This document shows, in pieces, positions 46,641-57,612 of a stretch of DNA of 64,000 nucleotides. A program made the position numbers and the translations under genes. Position 1 is the first letter of the stretch. Each line of letters opens with the position of its first letter. This DNA is from Bolinopsis microptera (taxonomy: Eukaryota; Ctenophora; Tentaculata; Lobata; Bolinopsidae). The stretch covers positions 6,877,246-6,941,245 of the forward strand of contig NC_087081.1 of NCBI RefSeq assembly GCF_026151205.1, given 5' to 3'. The notes under the pieces were generated by a model. That model saw nothing but the letters and a program-made list of their open reading frames with translations. It was not told the origin of the DNA and did no database searches.

Positions 46641-47552
46641 ATGGAGGATGATCGTAAGGTGACCCAATCTCTGGACCAAATTCAAGGATTCGAGTATGAT
46701 GAACAGACAAAATTGAAGGACAGTGTTACTAAGTGGTTCAATACGCTGGGAAAAGAACTGAAAATCGACGACAGAGATATTTGTGGAGATATGGACAGAG
46801 AAATATTTATGGCTCCAACTGTCTATAAAAAGCATCTGGCACTTCGGCTTGTGGAAGCAATAGACCTCGTTCAACGGCATGAATGCCAGATGGCTAAAAT
46901 GGAGGAGATCATATATTTCTTGAAGACGGAAGCGTTAGAAGACAAGGATAAGTTGATCAGGCTGCAGGGCCAGCTGCTTGTGCAGAAGGACAAAGAACTA
47001 GAGTTGTTTAAGACGTCGGTTAAGAAGACAGTGCAAACAACGGTGGAGTCAGGGATTAAGAGCTACAGTGCAGCTGTACAACAGAACAGTGCAAGTGGTA
47101 CGGTCTGCAACAGTAACATCCTGAAGAAGGTGATGAAGAGTGTGGCTGCAGAGGAGGACAGGAGCAAGAACCTGATTGTGTTTGGGTTGAAAGAAGAAGA
47201 GGGAGAACAGCTTCCAGCGCTAGTAACCGCAGTTCTGGAGGAGATTGGGGAGAAACCTCACTTCGAAGCGACTAGAGTCGGCAGGAAGAGGCCAGGTAGT
47301 ACGACTATCCGACCAGTAAAGATCACTGTCCCAAGCTCTACAGCGGTTCAACAGATTCTGACGAAAACAGGAAGACTGAGGCTAGTTGAGACCCACAAAA
47401 ATGTATGGATCTGTCCAGATAGATCTAGCGAAGAACGAGCAACGAGGAAACATCTGGTTACCGACCTGAAGAAGAAGAGGGTTGAACAGACTCACCTCGA
47501 CCACTATATCCGGTACGGGAAAGTCTGTAGCCGTGATAAGAAACCACCGTGA
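46641..47552 (+). CDS. LINE ORF1-type RNA-binding protein (303 aa)
   Basis: Reads from MEDDRKVTQSL to CSRDKKPP and stop. Layout: an N-terminal region (1-70), a coiled-coil-like heptad segment (about 75-130, with ALEDKDKLIRLQGQLL), a linker, then an RRM-like domain opening KNLIVFGLKEEEGEQ (about 180-200) and a basic C-terminal domain with VWICPDRSSEERATRKHL. This order is that of ORF1 proteins of L1/CR1-like non-LTR elements, which coat element RNA and act as nucleic-acid chaperones. The frame is intact. No ORF2 with endonuclease or polymerase follows; the next 2.3 kb is untranslated sequence. It is therefore a non-autonomous element, a deletion product, or a retained ORF1-only gene. I chose 46641 because an upstream in-frame non-consensus start would place the hairpin inside the coding region. 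Confidence 0.8.
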   Translation: MEDDRKVTQSLDQIQGFEYDEQTKLKDSVTKWFNTLGKELKIDDRDICGDMDREIFMAPTVYKKHLALRLVEAIDLVQRHECQMAKMEEIIYFLKTEALEDKDKLIRLQGQLLVQKDKELELFKTSVKKTVQTTVESGIKSYSAAVQQNSASGTVCNSNILKKVMKSVAAEEDRSKNLIVFGLKEEEGEQLPALVTAVLEEIGEKPHFEATRVGRKRPGSTTIRPVKITVPSSTAVQQILTKTGRLRLVETHKNVWICPDRSSEERATRKHLVTDLKKKRVEQTHLDHYIRYGKVCSRDKKPP

Positions 47553-49874
47553 AGCAATTCATGTCTCTCGGACACTGATCAGTATTTGAATGAGTATTGC
47601 GTATCTTAATAGTTTTCGGACGTTATCTGTATTTGAGAGACAATTTTATAATTTATATACGAGCTATTTCTTGATTGTTTCACACTTCATATTTCATAAT
47701 TTGTTTCACACTTCATATTTCATAATTTTATTACTAGGTGGAGGTGACGTTATTGAGACTTTGGGCGGCCATAAACCTCGTGTTTTAAAAGTTGTCCTCT
47801 GTACTTGTTTCACTGACCCACGCTTTATAGCATTTATACATTTCGGCCCATTTTATATGTTTGTTCGATTTGCTGTACATTTGTATATTTGCTATTTTGT
47901 AAAAGTTTCAAATCAAATCAACAGCTGTGTCGTTACTTACTAACTTACTGGTTATTTTACTTATCTTACTGGTTATACGTCGCTGCCAACTGTCAAGTCT
48001 TGTATAATATGACGTTATAAGATACCACCGCGCTATTTCAACAAATCTTTCAAGTTGATGTGAGCAGAAACTTTCGCTTACCAAATAAAACTTGTTAACT
48101 TACTATTTTACTGCTCGGGTGACTAATCAATGTCAATCTAGAAAAGACCGCCGTGGCTCGTGCTATCACAGGATTATCACAATTGAAACTGAAGCAACAC
48201 GGTTTACGTCGGATCCCTTATCAGTCAAAAATTCTTAACTTTATGAAATTTTAATTACAGTTATTTTTGTAATAAAAATACGCATGAAGTGTCACCATGA
48301 AAATTATAATAATTTAGAGTAATTACAAGTGATCGTTAAAGTCTGGAATTATATTAGAATTTGGTACCCACATCTTTATGTGAAATTTGTGTAATTTTTG
48401 ATTTAATGGTCATATTTGATAACGTTCTAATAACGTTCCTCGTATTCGATGAACGAGTTTTAGATTTTACCATTCGTTGTACGCTATATTGTTTAAAACA
48501 ACCGATTATAGTTCTGGACTTTGCAGAGTCGCATATATTATAATAATAACCGATTTAACGAGTTTCTTTTCTGGAGTCGACTTGAAAAAATAAACTCATT
48601 AAATCAGTAATCATACACGAAAACAGGAAGACTGAGGCTAGTCGAGACCCACAAAAATGTATGGATCTGTCCAGATAGATCTAGCGAAGAACGAGCAACG
48701 AGGAAACATCTGGTTACCGACCTGAAGAAGAAGAGGGTTGAACAGACTCACCTCGACCACTATATCCGGTACGGGAAAGTCTGTAGCCGTGATAAGAAAC
48801 CACCGTGAAGCAATTCATGTCTCTCGGACACTGATCAGTATTTGAATGAGTATTACGTATCTTAATAGTTTTCGGACGTTATCTGTATTTGAGAGACAAT
48901 TTTATAATTTATATACGAGCTATTTCTTGATTGTTTCACACTTCATATTTCATAATTTGTTTCACACTTCATTTTTCATAATTTTATTACTAGGTGGAGG
49001 TGACGTTATTGAGACTTTGGGCGGCCATAAACCTCGTGTTTTAAAAGTTGTCCTCTGTACTTGTTTCACTGACCCACGCTTTATAGCATTTATACATTTC
49101 GGCCCATTTTATATGTTTGTTCGATTTGCTGTACATTTGTATATTTGCTATTTTGTAAAAGTTTCAAATCAAATCAACAGCTGTGTCGTTACTTACTAAC
49201 TTACTGGTTACTTTACTTATCTTACTGGTTATACGTCGCTGCCAACTGTCAAGTCTTGTATAATATGACGTTATAAGATACCACCGCGCTATTTCAACAA
49301 ATCTTTCAAGTTGATGTGAGCAGAAACTTTCGCTTACCAAATAAAACTTGTTAACTTACTATTTTACTGCTCGGGTGACTAATCAATGTCAATCTAGAAA
49401 AGACCGCCGTGGCTCGTGCTATCACAGGATTATCACAATTGAAACTGAAGCAACACGGTTTACGTCGGATCCCTTATCAGTCAAAAATTCTTAACTTTAT
49501 GAAATTTTAATTACAGTTATTTTTGTAATAAAAATACGCATGAAGTGTCACCATGAAAATTATAATAATTTAGAGTAATTACAAGTGATCGTTAAAGTCT
49601 GGAATTATATTAGAATTTGGTACCCACATCTTTATGTGAAATTTGTGTAATTTTTGATTTAATGGTCATATTTGATAACGTTCTAATAACGTTCCTCGTA
49701 TTCGATGAACGAGTTTTAGATTTTACCATTCGTTGTACGCTATATTGTTTAAAACAACCGATTATAGTTCTGGACTTTGCAGAGTCGCATATATTATAAT
49801 AATAACCGATTTAACGAGTTTCTTTTCTGGAGTCGACTTGAAAAAATAAACTCATTAAATCAGTAATTATACAC
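47361..49874 (+). repeat. 1256-bp tandem duplication of the ORF1 tail and 3' region
   Basis: 47361-48616 is repeated head-to-tail at 48617-49872 with about five substitutions. The first unit starts at codon 241 of the ORF1 protein, so the second unit carries an orphan copy of its last 63 codons (to stop at 48808) and the same 3' region. The junction shows only ACAC-type microhomology. Frames inside the 3' region (47590-47943, 48361-48543 and their copies) do not begin with ATG at their recorded starts or are hydrophobic noise. The near-identity means a very recent event or an assembly artefact. Confidence 0.93.
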
Positions 49875-50049
49875 TTTATGCTCATTAAATCAGTAATTAT
49901 ACTCTTTATGCTCATTAACCACTTCCTTAAAGCCGTTCTGTCTTAAAGGAAATTTAAAAAATATTCTAAAAGATCCCTGTTTAATGTTTATACCCTCTCA
50001 CAAAGATCTCTGTTAAAGCGAGAATAAGATCATTGATAGATCTCGTGGC

Positions 50050-50093
50050 ATGGATTTGACTATCAACCCCCAAACTATTGATGAATTTGCTAG
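50050..50093 (+). CDS. Alternative first coding exon 1a (MDLTINPQTIDEFAR)
   Basis: An ATG after a leader with CTGTTAAAGCGAGAATAAGA opens 14 codons plus two bases to the strong donor AG|GTAAGAT. Leader, ATG, exon and donor are duplicated 601 bp downstream (50651). The peptide is short and acidic. It ends in phase 2 like the other exons of the cluster. The downstream exon is not certain; 56874-57185 is compatible in phase. Confidence 0.5.
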
Positions 50094-50650
50094 GTAAGAT
50101 AAGATAGTACAGAAAAATGTGTAGGTATAACTTTATATTTTTATCTGTTCATTTGCTCCATTATTTCCCAGAAAAGGAAATTACAGGACAGTTCTTAACC
50201 TCGTGTCTAGAGACTAGAGGGTGGAATGAGGTTCAAACACTCAAAAACACGTACTGCTTATTTGTAGTATGAAGTATCAACATTCCTCCGTGTTTATACA
50301 CTAGCTTGTTTCAATGACAACATATTACCGGAATTATATATTTCATTTTTCGCTCTCTTGAGTGATTCTATTCATCTATATGATTAATTACTGGGGACGA
50401 ATTATATTAAAATATCATCATTCATCTTATTTGACATTGATTAACTTTGGTAACTCTCTTGAAGCTTTCCTCGTACTATTCGATGAGTTTTATGATTTAT
50501 CTTTTACTATTGGTATACTGTATACATCTATAGGTACACGTAATTAAAGACTTTCCTCAAGATTTTCTGTTTTTTTGACGATTCTTGTTTATAATTATAT
50601 TATTTCGCGGAGATATCTGTTAAAGCGGGAATATTGATACATCTCGTGTC

Positions 50651-50703
50651 ATGGAATTACCTGTTAAGCTAAAGGAGACTTCAACTTTTGACGAACTTGT
50701 TAG
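50651..50703 (+). CDS. Alternative first coding exon 1b (MELPVKLKETSTFDELVR)
   Basis: Paralogue of the exon at 50050. The leaders share AGATNTCTGTTAAAGCG and ATCTCGTG before ATGGA, and the donors share TAG|GTAAGATAA. The peptide ends TFDELVR against TIDEFAR. Conservation of coding end, start and leader with divergence of the middle suggests duplicated functional first exons. Confidence 0.5.
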
Positions 50704-50796
50704 GTAAGATAACATACTTCTTTAAAATCATATTTTTATTGTCAGGTTTCAAAGGTATAATATGGAGATCCTACACCGAATATGAAACCTTGCATT

Positions 50797-51080
50797 ATAA
50801 CATGGACTGTAACATGTGCAGTGTGCACTGTAACATGGACTGTAACATGTGCAGTGTGCACTGTAACATGGACTGTAACATGTGCAGTGTGCGCTGTAAC
50901 ATGGACTGTAACATGTGCTGTGTGCACTGTAACATGGACTGTAACATGTGCAGTGTGTACTGTAACATGAACTGTAACATGGGCAGTGTGCACTGTAACA
51001 TGGACTGTAACATGTGCAGTGTGCACTGTAACATGAACTGTAACATGTGCAGTGTGCACTGTAACATGGACTGTAACATA
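50797..51080. repeat. 33-bp minisatellite in the intron after exon 1b
   Basis: About eight to nine units built from ACTGTAACATGGACTGTAAC and ATGTGCAGTGTGC. At 33 bp it keeps five of six frames open (for example CNMDCNMCSVH repeats); these are artefacts. Confidence 0.93.
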
Positions 51081-51553
51081 GTGCTACAACAAATGTAGCA
51101 AAAGCCCGATACCGAGTCTTCCAACAATTTGCATTTTTTCTAGGATTACCCTGCTCCATTAATACGTAAGAACATAGTGAATGCTACAGCATACACGTGC
51201 TTTATTGATCTGGGATGAGACTTCAGAGGGGAAAAGAGCTATAATGCTTCATTTTATTATAATTTTTCTTGTTACATAATAAGTGTACAATCATAATTCA
51301 TAACCTTGTTTTATTAACCCTATGCTATTGTTAATAATCATATTATTTTTATTGTTACAATATATAAAGTTTAGAAATTGCTAAACAGGTTTTCATGAGG
51401 GGTTATACATAAATTAACTAAGTATAGACCCCACCTCGCTCAATCTTTCTGCTCTACAACTTAGTACTCTCGTTAACATTAGCTGTATAATCTTGATAGT
51501 AGAGGTCAGTAATTGTACTTACTACGGGCCACTCCCTCTGTCTTCAGCCTGCG

Positions 51554-51609
51554 ATGCCGACTGATCCTCTACAGTTACATTTCCCACCACAATTTCTCAC
51601 TCATCTCAC
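51554..51609 (+). CDS. Alternative first coding exon 2 (MPTDPLQLHFPPQFLTHLT)
   Basis: ATG followed by 18 codons plus two bases to the donor CTCAC|GTAAGT. The same phase as the other first exons. Its leader is not related to exons 1a/1b. Confidence 0.35.
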
Positions 51610-52152
51610 GTAAGTTTTCAAGTTCTACAGTTATTTTAACTTTCTACTTAGTTATCCTGTAAATTTAAAGCGATCGAATTTTTAAATTCTATTCAGGGAA
51701 AGGAAAATAACGGCGGTAAATCGGGATTTTACCCAGTGGCCAGATAGCGGCGGACGGTAAATGGAGTAAAATTTTGGCAAAAATTCTAAAACATCATAAA
51801 AATAGACACAAAGAAAACCTTGAATCTTAGTTATCGTATAAATGATTGAGCGGATTTTACTTTCGGCGGAAAAATAGGTGTGACTTTTCATGAACAAAAA
51901 AATAGAATTCCAAGAAATAGAGGTTCGATGATTAATCGATGTTTTCGTTTAATGGCTGTGATGTTTTAGTGTAATGGCATACTTTCAGCATATTGTATCG
52001 ACTAATTCTTCAATATTACAATTTGAATTATTGAATTAGTGGTAATTAAAATGAAATTTATTGTGTAATTATTTTTTACTAAAGTATGTGTCATATGCTT
52101 TATTATTAGAAATTTATTTCTTGCATTCGATTATAATACTCTCTGATATAAA

Positions 52153-52340
52153 CTTATACTCGACAGTTTGTCTATTGTGTCATCAATTTTACCTACTTTA
52201 AGTCAGAGTTCATACGCCACCGCAGTACCTCAAATAATCCACTGTCAAAATCATTTTTCTGCAGAACCCATATTATACTTTGGAATGGACTCCCAGGCCC
52301 TTTACAGGTAAGACAACTAATCTTTTTAAATCAGAGGTCA
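52153..52340 (+). pseudogene. Decayed fragment of the LINE ORF2 tail
   Basis: Matches 13715-13890 (CGACAGTTTGTCTATTGTGT through the TGGAATGGACTCCC motif) with substitutions and small indels, and breaks in frame. Confidence 0.8.
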
Positions 52341-53020
52341 GTCCAAGGAAAAAAGAAAATCGCGATAATTTAGGCAAAAAATAGTGGCGCCGCGACAAGC
52401 CAAAGTAGGGGAAATCGCAGGGAAAATCTTGAAAATCGCGGTGAAAGATAATATTTTTGCAGAGCTAAGATAGATGTCATATATTTGTAAACTATCCAAT
52501 TTTATCGTCCTCCCATTTATTGCTGAAGTCTGAACCCCCTCCCCCCCCCCCCCCCCCCCTTAGTTCCAAAACTCAAGAGAAGAATAATGTGTCTCAAACC
52601 TATGAACACTTGTTCGTACAAGATAAAAGTCGCTGAGAAAGGTAAAATTTAGAGAATGAGTACGTGACGGGAAGTTAAACGGCGCTCATAATTATATTTA
52701 TATATGATTATTATAGTTAGCTACTAATAACATGCTACTAAAGTACTAAGAGAGCAATCGACATTTTGAAAGTCAAAGTTCAGAGTCGAGTTTAGTTCAG
52801 TACCAAGTTTTGACGTTGTGTTAATTCATGTACTTTATTAAATATTTATTATTAAATAGCAATTTACGTTTATTAAAGCAAAACCCGTGATAGGATTTTT
52901 AAATTGTTCTTCTCATAGTGATTGTTGCCGCGAATCACGGACGATTACTGTGATTTTTTATTTTAATCGAATTTATAAGTTAGATTCTTTAAATCACAGT
53001 AGTGAAACTAAATTAGCAAT
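52341..53020. other. Gene-free stretch with a poly-C run
   Basis: Contains a C run of about 20 (52541-52560) and CGCGAAA-type words near 52350-52440 reminiscent of the hAT-type miniature. No exon. Confidence 0.5.
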
Positions 53021-53029
53021 AGACACACG

Positions 53030-53429
53030 ATAACAACACCGAACGACTAAAGACTCAAAGTATCCGGGCGGTGGCTGCAACTGAAAGTTGTATACTTCAC
53101 CCGGTACAACTCAAGCGAGTTCATAACCCTCCCTTGATTCTAAAAACGTTTGACGACAGCAAACCCATCAACCCAAAACCGTTGATGATCTAAAAAGTGT
53201 TACAGAAGGGATAGTCTACTCGCTGAAAGTAGCAGTCACTAATCAGCCTGTAACCCCAGCCGGAAATAATATAAAAACCAGACAAATCAGGGCACCCCGA
53301 CAAAACCTAGATTCCAAGAAAAACTCTGACAGTTCCATTGTTGCCGAGCAACTGTTGGTCCCGTACGTTACAACCACCACACCTACACAACACCTGTTTA
53401 ACTCCCACAATGCTTGTGAAATAAATTAG
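53030..53429 (+). pseudogene. Frameshifted coding remnant, unknown, retroelement-like
   Basis: Two overlapping frames read protein-like sequence in succession: the first contains VQLKRVHNPPLILKTFDDSK and stops at 53192; the second is open from 53154 and reads DDLKSVTEGIVYSLKVAVTN, then APRQNLDSKKNSDSSIVAEQ to a stop at 53429. One frameshift near 53180 would join them. The Thr/Asn/Gln-rich composition resembles LINE ORF1 linkers, but no motif is diagnostic. Confidence 0.35.
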
Positions 53430-55356
53430 GTAACATATATCTGATACCACATTGAAGGTAGCGAAGTGCTGATTGCTTGCTTATATCTGCTGCTGCAGCT
53501 CTGTTTCTCAAGTCTGGACGGCCTTTTTAACTTACTATTTCCATCCGTCTACCAGTATGGTGAGCTTGTTCTTACACCGCCAGTATCCAAACATGCCCGG
53601 AATACGACGTCCGTAGTACTGCCATTTCGCAGGTGTTTACCGGTTACATATTTTAAAGTCGCCCCAGCCGGCGAGTTGGGGGAGTCTAAATTGTGCCAAA
53701 GATTACGCTACATTACTACCGCAATTTAGCTGTGCTCATACCGCGGGATATTTACTTTAATGTGATCTGAAATTTGTACTGGCTCCTCGTATCGATATCT
53801 TTTGCTTTTCTTTCAAGCTTTCAACACTTTTGTTCGTGAAATTGCCCTGCATCTGCCTAGTTATTACCCGTGTGACTGTATGGTTCTAGCGGCAAAATAA
53901 TAAGAATATTCCTTTCTTCCGAACGGTTGTCCGGTCGGTTGTCCGGCTGGTGTTAAGATGAGACGGACGTGCCGATGTGCTTGCATTCTTTTAAAATTAA
54001 CATATCAAGTTCATTTTGATAGTTGACAAATTACCCGAAAAGGCATGATCCGTTGAGATGATTAAACAAATTCTTTTTCGCCTTCTATTTTAAATAATAA
54101 TAGTCAGTCACAACGAGGCCTCCAAATGCTTTGTTGTACAAAAATTACCAATAGTTATCACACCTTTCGGAGAGTATCCCGTTTTGAATGAGTACTAATC
54201 ATTGCTGTTACTCCAAGCAGCTTACAGTTTCCTTACCTTTTGTTAACTTTCCGAACAAATTGTATATAGCTTTGCAATCCTGAGCAGTATGAATTTTATC
54301 AAATGAACAAATTTTAATTGAACAAAATTGGAGGATCACACACGACCTTGTGAATCATTAATGACCTGTATTTACTGCTTCAAAGTCAAACAGGCATTTA
54401 AATCTGAATTAAAGACATATTTACAGTCGTTTTATTATTTAATGGATAAAATTATTCTTAATTACAAGACAATTGTAATTTAGCCGGTCACAAACTAAAA
54501 CTACCTCTCTTCAATTTGCCGGAAAAATTTCTTGCAGTTTTGCGATCGAACGAGAGAAAATGAATTTCAGTTAGACAACAAAATTTCCGGGACCAAATCA
54601 ATGCAGGATCTTTTTGCAATGGCACGTGCATATTTTCAGTTTAAATCGTACTCGTAGTTCATAATAAAATGTTTGAATCTTATAAATCATAATTTAATTT
54701 CTGTATTAAATTAAATTACAGTCATTTTATGAATTAATTTTGACTTTATTGCTACAAGACAACTCGTAATCCAGCCTGGGTCACGCACTGAAGTAACATG
54801 GAAGTTGTGATAACAATTGTTGCCACCTCCTAATTGATTTATAATTGCGTGCAAAAGTTTTATTGCTTTTTTATTGTTAATCTTTGGGGTGAGGTACATT
54901 AACATATTCATTAATTAATGAGGTAATATGTTGGTAGATCTGTCAATTTATTCAATTAGTGCTTTAATCGTCCCTGCTTGTTATTTTGTTATGTAGTATA
55001 ATTGTGCTTGAGTTGATATTTTGTTACGATCTCGTTCTATTGTAGTACCACTTCTGACATCCTCCACTACTTCTAGAGCTCATACAAAGACATCAACCCT
55101 CATCACGTGGTGAACACGTGACGGGTATTTGCACGTGGTAACCTTGGTAACGAGGGGTACCTGTAACAAGCTTCCGAATCTGCTGTATTTCTCAAGAAGC
55201 AGATTATTGCAACACACTCAACTTCTTGACTTCTCAACTGCTGTTATCCAGAAACATAATCTAGACACGGGGCTTGTCAAGGTTTAGCTTGTCTCCTGAA
55301 AAAAAAGGCTGGGATAATTAAATAGTGTTGCTGTAGCTGAACTCTCTCTGTCGGAC

Positions 55357-55457
55357 ATGCCGTTAGGAAGCTGGGCTGAGACCCTGGCTAAGTTGAGACT
55401 ACCGGAGTTGAGACCGGACATGGGCGGAATGTTTGAGAGCTGCCTCCCTGTTTACAG
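55357..55457 (+). CDS. Alternative first coding exon 3a (34 aa)
   Basis: ATG followed by 33 codons plus two bases to donor TACAG|GTAATT. The peptide begins MPLGSWAETLAK and continues RLPELRPDMGGMFESCLPVYR (last residue completed by the next exon). It is paralogous to the exon at 56171, with RLPxxRPxM...F..C.P.YR conserved, and the introns begin with related sequence (TTGTTTCACTTTC). E-box words and a GGTAACCTTGGTAAC word lie 200-250 bp upstream. Confidence 0.55.
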
Positions 55458-56170
55458 GTAATTTGTTGTTTCACTTTCACTTTCACATTTATAATTATGT
55501 GCAGCATGTTGTTTCACCTTCACATATATACCTCTAACACTAAGTTATAAAATAAATAATTTGAATGACAGGATGGATTGCTGGGGCTCACGTATATAAA
55601 ATGTTCAGTTCCTGACCTCGATCGACCATCATATTATTCCAGCTTCACATAATTTATTGTTTAACTAAATTCCAATGATTGCTGTGGTGTCTTTATTGGC
55701 TACTAGCATTGTAGCAGCATGTTATTTCACGTCGAATCTCCAATTGTAAGGATGGAGCTCCTCCCAGAAAGAATTGAGAACTATAGCTGCAAACCATACT
55801 AAAAATTGTATTTAAAATTCGTTTAAATTGCTTATTGCTAGCAATTTTTGGTTTCTCCTTTTCCCACGATCTTTTTACTCCGCATAACATCGGATAGTGT
55901 GTTGTATTACAGTCAAGTATGCATTATGATAACTATGCACTTTTGCATTATCATGACTATTATACTTGCTCGACTCACAAGCAAAGTTATAGTATAATAA
56001 AGGTAGATACAATTGTTATTTCTGCCCGCTTGTACAAGTTGTTCTGTCTAATAATACAAGGTGAAACTCGATAAATTTCTTTTCTACGCTTGCTGTGAGA
56101 AAAGGTTTGGGGTATCTTCCGGTGACAGTGGGGCTTTACAGAGGGTATTCACCATCTGAATGTTGTAACG

Positions 56171-56253
56171 ATGGTCACTCTATATGCGATGAGACTTCCA
56201 AACACTAGACCTGAGATGTCTAGAATCTTCAAGCGCTGTGTCCCCCTGTACAG
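56171..56253 (+). CDS. Alternative first coding exon 3b (28 aa)
   Basis: ATG followed by 27 codons plus two bases to donor TACAG|GTAGCA. The peptide starts MVTLYAMRLPNTRPEM and ends IFKRCVPLYR. It is aligned without gaps to the last 22 residues of exon 3a with about half identical, while codon third positions have changed, which argues for coding constraint. Confidence 0.55.
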
Positions 56254-56375
56254 GTAGCATGTTGTTTCTCTTTTCCATTTATTGGTAATATATTGTTTCA
56301 CTTTAAAATTTGTAGTTGACTTGATTAATTAACTTACATAACTTATAACTTCAGAATTATTAGATATCAAACTTT

Positions 56376-56472
56376 GGCCATCAACTAAAAATTGAACTTT
56401 CAACAATTCAACTGTAACTACTACTAGTAGTTACAGTTGAATTGTTGAAAGTTTAATTTTTAGTTGATGGCC
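56376..56472. repeat. 97-bp near-perfect palindrome
   Basis: Arms of 48 bp (56376-56423 and 56425-56472) around a single C at 56424, with one mismatch. The outer ends are GGCCATCAACTAAAAATT. It lies in the intron after exon 3b. Transcribed in either direction it gives a long perfect hairpin. Confidence 0.9.
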
Positions 56473-56873
56473 TAGTAGTACTAGGTGGTGCCTGGTGGGT
56501 AACTATAAACTGCTATTAAATCTGAAGTCTGAACGACTTTTAACTTAATTTGATAAATTTTGATAAATCAGCCTGCATATTGGCAACTGAAGTAGTCACA
56601 CCGACGTCATATACTTGGTTTATGGGAATTAAACAGAAGTTTAACAAAAATTAAACAAATTTGTACAAACTATACTACCAAGACGTCGCGATCAAAATTA
56701 CATCGATATCAGAGCCCATATATTGGTTTTAATATCTTCATTACGTTATGTCGGGGTCGTTATTGTATGTAGTCACAACATTTACTTCGAGGCTAACCCG
56801 ATTCTCGATACCAAAGCTAAGGTAAGATTTGTAATGTCAATTTCCCGCATTTTGGTTTGAGTAGTAATCACAG

Positions 56874-57185
56874 GTACTTCCTTATCTGCATCTCAATCAT
56901 ATTTTCACCCTACTCCTACATCCTCGCCAGTTTCTCCTACATCTCAGACGGAGACTGGCAGTTAGCTTGCTATCATCAGCTGTGCCTTTCAGTCAAACAT
57001 CAGCTGATCAGCTTACTTCTGAGGACACCATCTGCAGTGAACCTTGTCCCACTCGTTACCATAGCAACAAGCTACATCTACTCGAACCGACATTCGTTGG
57101 CTGGCGGCCAACGTCACCGTTTTATTTATACCAATTCGGAGAAAATTGGAGTCATTATTTCATGTTTGTCTCCTGCAATGTCTAG
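56874..57185 (+). CDS. Candidate phase 2-2 internal exon, frame unresolved
   Basis: Bounded by acceptor AATCACAG and donor TCTAG|GTAAAT; 312 bp with no stop in the phase-2 frame, so it could receive the upstream first exons. That frame reads a hydrophobic start (YFLICISIIFSPYSYILASF) and ends SCLSPAMSR. However a second frame is also open and looks more like soluble protein, with FSQTSADQLTSEDTICSEP and FVGWRPTSPFYLYQFGENW, ending at a stop at 57183. The third frame is open in the first third only (SYFHPTPTSSPVSPTSQTET). A frameshift or a different exon boundary is possible. Confidence 0.3.
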   Translation, partial: VLPYLHLNHIFTLLLHPRQFLLHLRRRLAVSLLSSAVPFSQTSADQLTSEDTICSEPCPTRYHSNKLHLLEPTFVGWRPTSPFYLYQFGENWSHYFMFVSCNV

Positions 57186-57612
57186 GTAAATTGTAAAAGG
57201 ATATTTCTTCGATCTATAATACCTCTGTTACCATAGCAACTACCTCACCTATAATACCTCTAGCAGCAATCTCAGCTGATTGTTCATAAATTAAATGTTT
57301 CCACTTGTTAACAACTATACCCCACATATTAGAACCTGCAATGGATGTTTCTAGAACTGCACTTATATCAAATACCTTCTAGTGGGCTCGCGTGATTCTC
57401 TGTACATATACAAGCCGGACTTATTGCGGTCTAACGGAAAAAAATTTGAAACGTGAGAAAAAGTAGCTACAGCTCCAGGTAACACTAACAGACTATCAAA
57501 AATAATATCTAGTACATTCTTGCAAGAATTTGTAGTCATAAAAAGAGTGTGCTAAGAAAGAAGAAAAACAGTTTTACGCGCTTTTCTTCTAGAATGATGT
57601 TGCTATGGTAAC
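57055..57612 (+). promoter_or_regulatory. Cluster of X-box-like palindromes
   Basis: GTTACCATAGCAAC at 57055-57068 and again at 57227-57240, and GTTGCTATGGTAAC at 57599-57612 fit the RFX X-box pattern. Another is at 43782-43795 (GTTACCATAGTAAC) and one at 44865-44877 (GTTGCTAGGCAAC). Confidence 0.4.

Noticed and set aside
47590-48543. Small proteins in the LINE 3' region
   Set aside because: Frames start at non-consensus codons or are hydrophobic low-information stretches; they recur only because of the 1256-bp duplication.
50742-51159. Cys- or Thr/His-repeat proteins in five frames
   Set aside because: All come from the 33-bp minisatellite; no strand or frame has independent support.
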